NCBI RefSeq assembly: GCF_023502205.1
Contig: NZ_JAMFLG010000015.1
Span: 1-64,000 of the forward strand
DNA length: 64,000 nt
Source of the DNA: Aquiflexum sp. TKW24L
Lineage (GTDB): Bacteria > Bacteroidota > Bacteroidia > Cytophagales > Cyclobacteriaceae
Reading direction: 5' to 3'
Positions 38,263 to 46,050 of this stretch are shown here, piece after piece. The position numbers and the translations under genes are program-made. The notes beneath the pieces were generated by a model. That model was not told the DNA's origin. It made no database searches and worked only from the letters and a program-made list of their open reading frames with translations. The stretch's first letter is position 1. The number at the start of each line of letters is the position of its first letter.

Positions 38263-41200
38263 TTACGCTTCTGATTTATCCTTATTTCTGATTTTGGTAA
38301 AGTACCACACGTTAGGGCTGACATTGATTTCTTCCAAAACGTGGTAAGCTCTTTCTTCATTGACTTCTTTGATCGCGGATATCGTTTCCTCTTGGATTTT
38401 GAGCATTTGAGTGATTTTACTATTGGTATCATTCATGTCCCCAAATACAATGGCAGTAGTAGGACAGGCTGAAGCACAAGCTACGTTGATTTCCCCATCA
38501 TTTACTTTCCTTCCTTCTCTCTTGGCAGTCAACTTGCCTGCCTGAATTCTTTGCACGCACATAGAGCATTTTTCAATTACACCTCTTGCTCTCACTGTCA
38601 CATCAGGATTCAACACCATTTTACCCATATCATCGTTTTGCGCAACGTTCACCGCAGCAAAATCTTTGTTGTCATGGTACTTGAACCAGTTGAATCTTCT
38701 CACTTTATAAGGACAGTTATTGGCACAATACCTTGTTCCAATACATCTGTTATAAGTCATTTGGTTAAGCCCTTCAGAAGAGTGTGTCGTTGCAGCTACC
38801 GGACAAACCGTTTCGCAAGGAGCATTATTACAATGCTGGCACATCATGGGTTGGAAAGTAACTTCCGGATTATCCGCAGCAACTTCCAATTCTTTGTTAG
38901 ACGTAGCATCAGCAGGAGAGCTATAGTATCTATCTATCCTGATCCAAGCCATCTCTCTTCGGTTTAGCACTTCTTGTTTACCAACGACTGCCACGTTGTT
39001 TTCTACCTGACAGGCAATGGTACAAGCACCGCAACCGATACAGGAATTCATATCAATTGCCAATCCCCAATGGTGTTGGCTGTATTTGTGGCCTTTCCAA
39101 AGTGAGATTTTAGAAGGTTTCACAAATTCACCTTCCTTGTAAACTTTTGGATGATACCTTCCTGCGGAAGCATTTTCCTTATATTCTCCAAGAGTGGCTT
39201 CTTGAATCACAAACTCTCTGCCCATGTAAGTTTGATGGGTTTGGGTCTGTGCAATTTTATAAGTATCGGCAGTGATTTCAATAGAAACCCCTTCGGTCAC
39301 ATCAAAATTTGTAAAACCTTTAGAACTATCAGCCAACTCATACGCATTGACACCGACACCATCGGCTACCCTACCTGCCTTTGTCCTTCCATAGCCCAAC
39401 GCCAATCCTACTGTTCCTTGTGCTTGTCCCGGTTGCACCAAAATAGGCACAACTAGAGTTTTTCCTCCAATTGTGACTTTCGCCTTTTTGGTCTCTCCTT
39501 CATACATTTTCAGACTATTTTCATTAGCCCATTGCTGCGAAACGGTCAAGTAATTATCCCAAGTTGCTTTGGAAATCGGGTCAGACATTTCTTGTAGCCA
39601 AGGGTTATTGGCAAATGTTCCGTTTCCAATTCCGACTTTTGTATAAATGGACAGTTCAGTCGCAGTATTATCGCTTTTATAAGCTTTCGCAACAGATGAA
39701 GCAGCTAAAGCCACATCAGAAATATTGGCTACAGGAGCTGATTCGGAAGGGACTGAATACACCCCATTAAATAATGACCTATCCCAAAATTCCTGAAAAT
39801 TGGATGTTTCAGATTGGGCTGTAAATAAGGTTGAATTCCAGTTTTTCTGTAAGAAATCGTAGTAATTGGTAGTAGCACCTGCCCAAACTAGAAAAGTATC
39901 CTGGGCTTGTCTCGAATCAAAAAGTGGAGAAATTGCAGGCTGACTCAAGCTATATTCTCCTTTTCTTGGATTAAAGTCATTCCAAGACTCAAGATAATGA
40001 TGATCAGGGGCCACATATTGGACCAAAGAAGCGGTCTCATCCATGGCGATATTCGTAGCAACAGAAACTTTTGCCTTCGCAATTCCTTCTGCTACTTCTG
40101 CACCTTTTACAAAGTCATACACAGGATTACAGTTGTAGAAAACAACTCCTCCTATCCTGCCTGCCTTCAAATCAGCAACAAACTGATTCATTTTAGCATC
40201 ATCACCTTTTCTGAAATAGGACGGCTTAGAAAAATCTACTGTTACGCCATTATTTCCTAGCAGGTCGTTGATGGCATTGATTATCACCTGTACGTTTGGA
40301 TCATTTGAACCAGATACTACAATAGATTTACCTTTATTGGCCAAGAGTTCTTTGGCTGCTTTGTCAAGGTGTGTGATTTCTATTGCACCACCTGCAACTG
40401 TCGCCGCTCCTGATTGCTTGGCAATCGCATTGTACAATGCCAATATAGCAAGGCCGCTTTGAGAAGGTTTTATAGGAGTTCTATAGTCTGCATTTGCTCC
40501 AGTAAGCGATAAGTTTGACTCGAACTGAAAATGACGGGACATTGTAGGTTTTTCTTTCGAAATTTTTCTTCCCTGACCATACTGTCTTGCAAATTCTATC
40601 GGAGAAATCCAAGTTCCTAAAAAGTCAGCTCCAAAGCTCACAATTACGCTTGCTTTTTCGAAGTTATAAGTTGGTAGCACTGCTGTACCATAAGAAGTTT
40701 CAGCTGCTTTGGTAATACCGTAATTAGAAATTGGATCGTAAGAGATGATTTCTGCACCCCCAAAAGCCGCTGAAAATTGCTGAATAACGCTTTCGGTAGA
40801 AGGAGAAATCACTGTATTGGTAACAATCTTCACTGTACCTGCTGCGGCTAGCTTAGCCTTCACTTCAGAGTCAATAGTCGCCCAATCAGATTTTGCTCCA
40901 TTGATATGTGGACCTGCCAGTCTTTGCTTGTCATATAGAGAGAGGACAGACGCTTCGACAATGGCACTTATTCCTCCCTTATTTATTGGAGAAAGCTCGT
41001 TTCCATCAATTTTGATAGGTCTTCCTTCCCTGGTTTTTACTACAATCGAGGCATAATCCCCTCCTGAGGAAAATGTGGAGGCATAATAATTAGGAATGGA
41101 AGGATTGACATCAACAGGTTTGTTGACATATGGAATAGCCTTTCTTACAGGAGCTTCGCAGGCTGCCAAAGAAGCCGCTGCCAAACTGAATCCCATTAAT

Positions 41201-41349
41201 TTTAGGAAATCCCTTCTCGAAGAACCTTCCTCATTTCCACCATTGATGGGTACATAATCGGGAAATTCCTTTTCTGCATTTTTAACAAATTCGGGATCAT
41301 TTGTTAATTGCTCTAAACCTTTCCAATAGGTCTTTTTATTTTCTGTCAT
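38263..41349 (-). CDS. actB: alternative complex III subunit B, molybdopterin-like and iron-sulfur fusion
   Basis: The 1028-residue protein starts with a Tat signal (SRRDFLKLMG near residues 44-53). A molybdopterin-oxidoreductase-like domain runs to about 720; in this family it carries no molybdenum. The C-terminal ferredoxin domain (about 765-960) has four Cys clusters: CIGCGACTIAC, CQHCNNAPCETVCP, CIGTRYCANNCP and CSMCVQRI with CASACPT. It moves electrons from quinol towards the heme subunits. It follows actA by 39 bp. Confidence 0.95.
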   Translation of the reverse strand: MTENKKTYWKGLEQLTNDPEFVKNAEKEFPDYVPINGGNEEGSSRRDFLKLMGFSLAAASLAACEAPVRKAIPYVNKPVDVNPSIPNYYASTFSSGGDYASIVVKTREGRPIKIDGNELSPINKGGISAIVEASVLSLYDKQRLAGPHINGAKSDWATIDSEVKAKLAAAGTVKIVTNTVISPSTESVIQQFSAAFGGAEIISYDPISNYGITKAAETSYGTAVLPTYNFEKASVIVSFGADFLGTWISPIEFARQYGQGRKISKEKPTMSRHFQFESNLSLTGANADYRTPIKPSQSGLAILALYNAIAKQSGAATVAGGAIEITHLDKAAKELLANKGKSIVVSGSNDPNVQVIINAINDLLGNNGVTVDFSKPSYFRKGDDAKMNQFVADLKAGRIGGVVFYNCNPVYDFVKGAEVAEGIAKAKVSVATNIAMDETASLVQYVAPDHHYLESWNDFNPRKGEYSLSQPAISPLFDSRQAQDTFLVWAGATTNYYDFLQKNWNSTLFTAQSETSNFQEFWDRSLFNGVYSVPSESAPVANISDVALAASSVAKAYKSDNTATELSIYTKVGIGNGTFANNPWLQEMSDPISKATWDNYLTVSQQWANENSLKMYEGETKKAKVTIGGKTLVVPILVQPGQAQGTVGLALGYGRTKAGRVADGVGVNAYELADSSKGFTNFDVTEGVSIEITADTYKIAQTQTHQTYMGREFVIQEATLGEYKENASAGRYHPKVYKEGEFVKPSKISLWKGHKYSQHHWGLAIDMNSCIGCGACTIACQVENNVAVVGKQEVLNRREMAWIRIDRYYSSPADATSNKELEVAADNPEVTFQPMMCQHCNNAPCETVCPVAATTHSSEGLNQMTYNRCIGTRYCANNCPYKVRRFNWFKYHDNKDFAAVNVAQNDDMGKMVLNPDVTVRARGVIEKCSMCVQRIQAGKLTAKREGRKVNDGEINVACASACPTTAIVFGDMNDTNSKITQMLKIQEETISAIKEVNEERAYHVLEEINVSPNVWYFTKIRNKDKSEA

Positions 41350-41388
41350 TGTATATTCAAGAAAAGTAAGTTCTGAATTGTTTTTTTA

Positions 41389-42651
41389 TTAATAATGGCA
41401 CTTGGCACATTCCAATCCACCAATGTCTTTTACCTTGAGTGATTGCTTAGAACTGCTGTGTAACTGTACCAATTTATCGTAATATTCATTTCCTTTAGAA
41501 TTGATGTCTGTCTGTCTGTGACAATCAATACACCATCCCATCGTAAGGGAACTATGCTGATAGACAACTTCCATTTCTTGGATCGGACCATGGCAGGTCT
41601 GACATTCTATTCCACCAACAGCCACGTGCTGCGCGTGGTTAAAATAAGATAGGTCAGGAAGGTTGTGGATTCTTACCCATTCAATAGGCTGGTTGTTATC
41701 TACAGCTGCATAGATTTTTGCGATTTCGGGTGAAATCCCTTCTTTACCTCCAACATTCTGGATATGGGTATGGCAATTCATACAGATGTTTGCAGATGGA
41801 ATATTAGCTGATTTTCCTATTTCGACTCCCGTATGGCAATATTGACATTCAACCTCGTATTGTCCTGCATGAAGCTGATGAGAAAAAGCAATTGGTTGCT
41901 TTGGTCCATAACCTTGCTGAACACCAATTGTCAATAATTGATCCAAGGCGGTTTTAACCGTAAATGCAATAACCACTGTTGTTATAATTATTACAAATGC
42001 GTCTGATTTGATTAATTTTTTAAAATCAAATTTTTGATTGATGTATTCTTCATCAACAACATCTAACTTTTGGTTATTAAGATATTTGGTCAAAATCGAG
42101 ATAATCAGACCTAAAACAACCAAAATCAATAATAAGACAAGTACAAGAACTGATAGAATTATCGTGAGGTACTCGCTCGGTATACCAGTACCTCCTGATG
42201 CAGTCTGAGTACCATCGGCAGCTACCGCGGAGGCGGCTGCAGGATCTACTTTATCCCCATATTCAATATATGATAACAAATTCATCAAATCGGCATCAGA
42301 AAGAAATTCCATTGCCGGCATCACAAGGTTATTAAATTGAGCTGATATCGCAACCGCTTCTGCATCCCCTGAGGCAATCAGAACCTGGGAATTTTTAATG
42401 AACTTTTTTGTCCATTCAATGGAATGACGGTCAGTAACTCCTCTCAAAGCGGGCCCAACGTTTTTGGCATCCAATCTGTGACAAGTTTTACAGTTGGCAT
42501 TGAACACGGTTTTCCCAGCTGATATCGCCTCTTCACTGTTGGGCACATCGGGATTGACCGCGTAAACTTGTGTTCCTGACAACTGGAAGAATAGCATCAT
42601 CAAGAGGCTAAATCTCAAAGGAACACTTAATAATGAGCGATTGATCGACAT
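41389..42651 (-). CDS. actA: alternative complex III subunit A, multiheme cytochrome c with an extra N-terminal heme domain
   Basis: The 420-residue protein has a signal peptide, then a mono-heme cytochrome c domain (CKTCH near residue 54, Met in MPAMEFL near 112). A membrane helix follows at about 160-190 and a second at 218-236. A pentaheme ActA part has CQYCH, CMNCH, CQTCH, CIDCH and CAKCH between about 268 and 419. This gives six CxxCH motifs; classical ActA has five. It is the first gene of the act-cox operon. Confidence 0.94.
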   Translation of the reverse strand: MSINRSLLSVPLRFSLLMMLFFQLSGTQVYAVNPDVPNSEEAISAGKTVFNANCKTCHRLDAKNVGPALRGVTDRHSIEWTKKFIKNSQVLIASGDAEAVAISAQFNNLVMPAMEFLSDADLMNLLSYIEYGDKVDPAAASAVAADGTQTASGGTGIPSEYLTIILSVLVLVLLLILVVLGLIISILTKYLNNQKLDVVDEEYINQKFDFKKLIKSDAFVIIITTVVIAFTVKTALDQLLTIGVQQGYGPKQPIAFSHQLHAGQYEVECQYCHTGVEIGKSANIPSANICMNCHTHIQNVGGKEGISPEIAKIYAAVDNNQPIEWVRIHNLPDLSYFNHAQHVAVGGIECQTCHGPIQEMEVVYQHSSLTMGWCIDCHRQTDINSKGNEYYDKLVQLHSSSKQSLKVKDIGGLECAKCHY

Positions 42652-42699
42652 ATTTATTACTTATTAAACAGTTTAATGCACGTTTTTTGATAAACACTG

Positions 42700-42729
42700 C
42701 AAATGTACTATCGCAATTCTATTTTTCAA
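42700..42729 (-). promoter_or_regulatory. promoter of the act-cox operon
   Basis: On the minus strand, TTTG-like TTG (42727-42729) is followed after 19 bp by TACATTTG (42700-42707), an exact TAnnTTTG match. The expected transcript start near 42694 leaves a leader of about 43 nt before actA. Confidence 0.65.
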
Positions 42730-43018
42730 ACTTGATTCAATTCGAAAAGATTCCCTGAGAATCAGAAGCAATCATATTGTAAGTATCTGTCTTTCAATTG
42801 TTTAAATACTCAATATTTTGAAAGATTATAATTTAGATTCATTATAAATAAAATTATATTTGGATTAAAACCGCAATAATCATTGGAGAAAAAAATACTC
42901 CATGTTCATTTGAACAAATAAGGAAATTTGGGGCCAAAGAAATTGAACTTTAAATTTAAAATATTTGAATAAAAACTTGTCTATGTTAAAGAATGTGATT
43001 TTCTTTGATCAACTATAA
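42730..43018. other. AT-rich intergenic region between actA and the tRNA-Cys-like array
   Basis: I see no gene here. A weak promoter for the first tRNA-like element may lie at its end: TTG at 42977-42979, 20 bp, then TTTCTTTG (43000-43007), one base from consensus. Confidence 0.5.
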
Positions 43019-43088
43019 GGTCGAGTGGCCGAGTGTTAGGCAGTAGTCAGCAAGACTTCTCACGGTGGTTCAAATCCATCCTCGACCT
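43019..43088 (+). tRNA. tRNA-Cys-like element 1 (noncanonical)
   Basis: The 70-nt element folds as a cloverleaf. The acceptor stem GGTCGAG/CTCGACC is identical to that of the true tRNA-Cys at 43600, with the Cys-type discriminator T. The D loop is one base shorter (GAGTGTTA) and lacks one of the two invariant G. The anticodon arm GTAGT/ACTTC has one mismatch. Its loop CAGCAAG keeps GCA in the anticodon place but has A instead of U at 33, and C32 can pair with G38. The T loop TTCAAAT is canonical. Confidence 0.5.
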
Positions 43089-43206
43089 CAAAAAATAGGA
43101 CGTTTTAATCACCCAAATTAAATCGCTCCCAAGAATTTTATTAAGTGGTAATATAAGCTTAATGCATCTTTGCATTATGCTCACTTGATACCTAAATCTT
43201 TTACTA

Positions 43207-43274
43207 GGTCGAGTGGCCGAGTGTTAGGCTACGCGGCAAGACTTCTGACGGTGGTTCAAATCCATCCTCGACCT
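43207..43274 (+). tRNA. tRNA-Cys-like element 2 (anticodon arm degenerate)
   Basis: The 68-nt element has the same acceptor stem, D arm and T arm as element 1. The middle is two bases shorter and no anticodon stem can be formed. It cannot be a working decoding tRNA as it stands. A 9-bp hairpin with arms ATTGTTCTT and its complement lies just downstream (43284-43310) without a T run. Confidence 0.45.
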
Positions 43275-43370
43275 CAAGCCGGAATTGTTCTTATATTGGA
43301 AGAACAATCTTCATTTAGCTCAAATAATTTTGTTTTTGCTCAAAACGAAGGTATTATTGTGATTAATGAT

Positions 43371-43378
43371 TAATTTTG
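43371..43378 (+). promoter_or_regulatory. candidate -7 element for tRNA-like element 3
   Basis: TAATTTTG matches TAnnTTTG exactly and ends 20 bp upstream of element 3. No TTG occurs at the normal -33 spacing. Confidence 0.35.
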
Positions 43379-43397
43379 ATCTTCGAAAATCTGATAA

Positions 43398-43467
43398 GGT
43401 CGAGTGGCCGAGTGTTAGGCAAGAGTCAGCAAGACTTTTCACGGTGGTTCAAATCCATCCTCGACCT
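43398..43467 (+). tRNA. tRNA-Cys-like element 3 (noncanonical)
   Basis: The 70-nt element is very close to element 1. Its anticodon stem AGAGT/ACTTT differs from element 1 by a G-C to A-T exchange and by T-T becoming G-T, so pairing is kept or improved. The loop is again CAGCAAG. The acceptor stem, short D loop and T arm match element 1. A strong terminator follows after 3 bp. Confidence 0.5.
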
Positions 43468-43470
43468 CCA

Positions 43471-43500
43471 AAAGCTTCCCAATTGTGGGGAGCTTTTTTT
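43471..43500 (+). terminator. terminator of tRNA-like element 3
   Basis: A 10-bp stem with one G-T pair (43471-43480 with 43487-43496), a 6-nt loop and a T7 run directly follow element 3. This suggests that the element is transcribed as its own unit. Confidence 0.8.
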
Positions 43501-43552
43501 ATTCTACCAAAAAAATGAATTTTACCTGAACCAAAATTTGGTTCCGCTCCGT

Positions 43553-43582
43553 TTGATTTAATTGGTAGAATCCCTACATTTG
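43553..43582 (+). promoter_or_regulatory. promoter of tRNA-Cys
   Basis: TTG (43553-43555), then 19 bp, then TACATTTG (43575-43582) match the Bacteroidota consensus exactly. The predicted transcript start lies about 11 bp before the tRNA. Confidence 0.7.
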
Positions 43583-43599
43583 CATTCCGTAAAAAAAAC

Positions 43600-43670
43600 G
43601 GTCGAGTGGCCGAGTGGCTAGGCAGAGGTCTGCAAAACCTCGTACAGCGGTTCGAATCCGCTCTCGACCT
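43600..43670 (+). tRNA. tRNA-Cys (anticodon GCA)
   Basis: The 71-nt gene forms a normal cloverleaf. It has a 7-bp acceptor stem, a D loop with GG, an anticodon stem GAGGT/ACCTC with loop CTGCAAA, a T stem AGCGG/CCGCT with loop TTCGAAT, and discriminator T, the CysRS identity base. CCA is not encoded. It has its own promoter and terminator. Confidence 0.95.
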
Positions 43671-43677
43671 CAATCGA

Positions 43678-43706
43678 AAAAGCATCCTCCAAAGGGATGC
43701 TTTTTT
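43678..43706 (+). terminator. terminator of tRNA-Cys
   Basis: Ten-bp arms AAAAGCATCC and its complement, a 7-nt loop and T6 follow the tRNA by 7 bp. Confidence 0.85.
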
Positions 43707-43786
43707 GTTTTCAGGGCAAAGCTGATAAACTTTGAATCACAAAAAATTCTAAGGCAAGGATAAGAAAGAAACCGATTGTTGGTTTT

Positions 43787-44920
43787 TTACTTTTTGACCA
43801 ATTGAAGTTTATAAAAGGTGATGTAATCTTGCTCTTCCCCGAGATAATCATCATCCCTTAAAGCGTAGAAGGGCTTGTCCAACTCCTCAATATTCATAAA
43901 TCTTCCTATTCTATAGGGGATTTGTATTTCATTGGAGAGGCTGGAATCTGGCAGTATAATTTTCAAGATCTGATTTTGAAAATCCTTGTACCTAGGAAAG
44001 TTTTTTGGAATGTTCAATTCATTTTGGATGAAAATTTCCTCCTCAATTCCTTCAAGAAAAATGATTACCGTTCCTTTCTGGGTTACAAATAACTGTCTGA
44101 TATCTCCGTCTAGCATTCTTTTTCGGGAAATGTATTGATATGGCTCTTGTTGTTCACCATTGTCTAAAAATTTAGAAGGCTTAAAATCAACGGTATTTAT
44201 ATAACTCCCTCCATTGCTTAGATCAAAAGTATGGACCATTGTCTCATTGCTTAGAGCCATATGAAGTATATTTCCATTGATGCCAAATTGAATCCAAGGC
44301 CGTTCGAAGTATTTATCTGTGGAATATCTGGAGGTAGTTGGGATTTTAATTATCGGCACTGAGCCTCCTGTTTTTGGGTCAATTTTTTCCAACAGAAAGT
44401 GATCTCTGAAGAAATGTGGATCGTAAGGATTTGCTCCGTCTCTGCCCGGGTAATAACTGATTAAAGAATCATTCCAATGTTCGAGATTTCTAATAAAGCC
44501 TCCCCCGTCATGTGCCTGACTTGGAAATGGAAGCTTGATTTCTTGTTTCAAAGTCAGATCCGGATTCAATTCATACAACCAACCCATAAAACTCGCTGCA
44601 AAAAGTTTTCCGTCTTGTGTGTATCTCAATTGAGTTGGGTATTGGACTTTTCCAGGTCCATCCTTAGGATAAGAAGATTCGTGGAGGATTTTTCCATTAG
44701 CATCAAATTCAATCAATTTGTTTTCCTGAAAATTGAAAAACACTCCCTTTCCATTTCTAAAATCTCCTCCGCCTACAGTTCCCAAATAATCCACTTGGAT
44801 GGAATCCAAGATCACAAGTTCCCATTCGTTTGAAAAAGTCTCAAAATCTGAACTTTCCTTTGGGGAACAAGCTATTAGCGAAAAGAATAGCAACAACAAT
44901 ACAGGAACCTTAGAATTCAT
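43787..44920 (-). CDS. DUF4221-like lipoprotein, third of a coupled trio
   Basis: The 377-residue protein has a lipoprotein signal (lipobox LIAC, Cys near residue 18) and a beta-rich body consistent with a propeller fold. It shares EWELVILDSIQVDYLG after the lipid anchor and PFYALRDDD near the C-terminus with its upstream neighbour, so the two arose by duplication. DUF4221 proteins are surface or periplasmic lipoproteins of unknown function in Bacteroidota. Its start overlaps the preceding gene by 4 nt. Confidence 0.75.
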   Translation of the reverse strand: MNSKVPVLLLLFFSLIACSPKESSDFETFSNEWELVILDSIQVDYLGTVGGGDFRNGKGVFFNFQENKLIEFDANGKILHESSYPKDGPGKVQYPTQLRYTQDGKLFAASFMGWLYELNPDLTLKQEIKLPFPSQAHDGGGFIRNLEHWNDSLISYYPGRDGANPYDPHFFRDHFLLEKIDPKTGGSVPIIKIPTTSRYSTDKYFERPWIQFGINGNILHMALSNETMVHTFDLSNGGSYINTVDFKPSKFLDNGEQQEPYQYISRKRMLDGDIRQLFVTQKGTVIIFLEGIEEEIFIQNELNIPKNFPRYKDFQNQILKIILPDSSLSNEIQIPYRIGRFMNIEELDKPFYALRDDDYLGEEQDYITFYKLQLVKK

Positions 44921-46050
44921 TTTTTGACCAATTTGAGTTTATAGAATGTGATATGGTTTTGCTCTTCCTCTAGAAAATCATCATCTCTTAAGGCATAGAA
45001 TGGCTTATCCACAGATTCGATATTGAGTATGAAATCAATTTTTGAAGGAAGCATTACCTCGTTTGACCAACCATATCCGTACCGGTAGATTTTGAGATAA
45101 TTCTTAACGAAATGAGGGTACAGGTAAAAATTTTCTCTTTCTTTCAAGTTGTTTTTTACAAAAGTATCGCTATCAATTCCTCCATGATAGGTGACGATGA
45201 TATGGTTCGAATCCGAAAATACGCCACGGATCGCCGCTTCATACATCTTGGTCATTTCTTGGTACGTCACAGGCGTTTTTTGCCCGGGCATCAATTTAAA
45301 GTCGATGGGATTGATATCAATACTCCTTTTCCAAAGAATACTATCCCCCAAAGCATATATATGCAAAATGGGCTCATTGGAAAAGGTAAGATACAAGCTG
45401 TCGTTTTGGATGGTGAAGTTTAGGTACGGCCGATTAAAAAAATCATCGCTGCTAAATTTGGATGTCGCCGGTGTTTTAACAACAGGGATGGATGTTTTTG
45501 TCTTCAAATCATACAATTCCAAAAGAGGGTAATCTCTATAAAAATGGTCAATATAGGGACTGACACCATTGCGCCCAGGATACCATAGCAGTATTTTTTC
45601 TTCCCAAAAAGCAATGTTTCTTCTATTGTAGGCACCGCCTCTTGCCTCACCCAAAAAAGGCATTTCCAACCTTTCCTTCAAATTAAGATCAGCATCAAAT
45701 TGATAAATATTTTTAGCTGAAGTTGTTCCAAAAAATTCACTGTTATGCTCAACCAAAGTCTCCAAAAACGATATGGACCCGGGGCCTTCTAGAGGAAATT
45801 CTTTCGTTGTCAAAATATTACCTATAGAGTCAAACCTAATTAAAGCTCCACTGACCATGTCTTTAACCAGTCCAATTCCATTATTAAATATTCCCTCTCT
45901 AACATTCCCCAAATAATCCACCTGGATAGAATCCAAGATCACAAGTTCCCATTCGTTAGAATCGGTGGTATTGCGAGCGTCTTTTTCCCTTTCTGAGCAA
46001 CTACAGATAAACGCAAAAATGAACAGTATAGCAATCCGGTTTTTTATCAT
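44917..46050 (-). CDS. DUF4221-like lipoprotein, second of a coupled trio
   Basis: The 377-residue lipoprotein has lipobox ICSC (Cys near residue 18). I chose the ATG at 46050, which gives a proper signal peptide; the longer frame adds 25 Arg-rich residues overlapping the upstream gene. The body carries the same EWELVILDSIQVDYLG and PFYALRDDD blocks as the downstream paralogue and the motif WYPGRNGVSPY near 165. Starts overlap by 4 nt on both sides, so the three genes are probably made in fixed proportion. Confidence 0.75.
   Translation of the reverse strand: MIKNRIAILFIFAFICSCSEREKDARNTTDSNEWELVILDSIQVDYLGNVREGIFNNGIGLVKDMVSGALIRFDSIGNILTTKEFPLEGPGSISFLETLVEHNSEFFGTTSAKNIYQFDADLNLKERLEMPFLGEARGGAYNRRNIAFWEEKILLWYPGRNGVSPYIDHFYRDYPLLELYDLKTKTSIPVVKTPATSKFSSDDFFNRPYLNFTIQNDSLYLTFSNEPILHIYALGDSILWKRSIDINPIDFKLMPGQKTPVTYQEMTKMYEAAIRGVFSDSNHIIVTYHGGIDSDTFVKNNLKERENFYLYPHFVKNYLKIYRYGYGWSNEVMLPSKIDFILNIESVDKPFYALRDDDFLEEEQNHITFYKLKLVKK

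Noticed and set aside
38263-41349. Molybdenum enzyme such as formate dehydrogenase or nitrate reductase
   Set aside because: The act gene context and fused ferredoxin domain identify ActB, whose molybdopterin-like domain holds no molybdenum.
43019-43670. CRISPR array reading of the four regularly spaced repeats
   Set aside because: The repeats are about 70 nt, fold as tRNAs and have spacers of 118-132 bp without cas genes.
43019-43670. Attachment-site duplicates left by integrative elements at tRNA-Cys
   Set aside because: Full-length elements with shared derived changes are present, and no integrase or element cargo lies between them.
43170-43685. Short open frames over the tRNA region on both strands
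   Set aside because: Their translations repeat SSGRVLG-like blocks because they read through the tRNA-like elements; they do not look like proteins.
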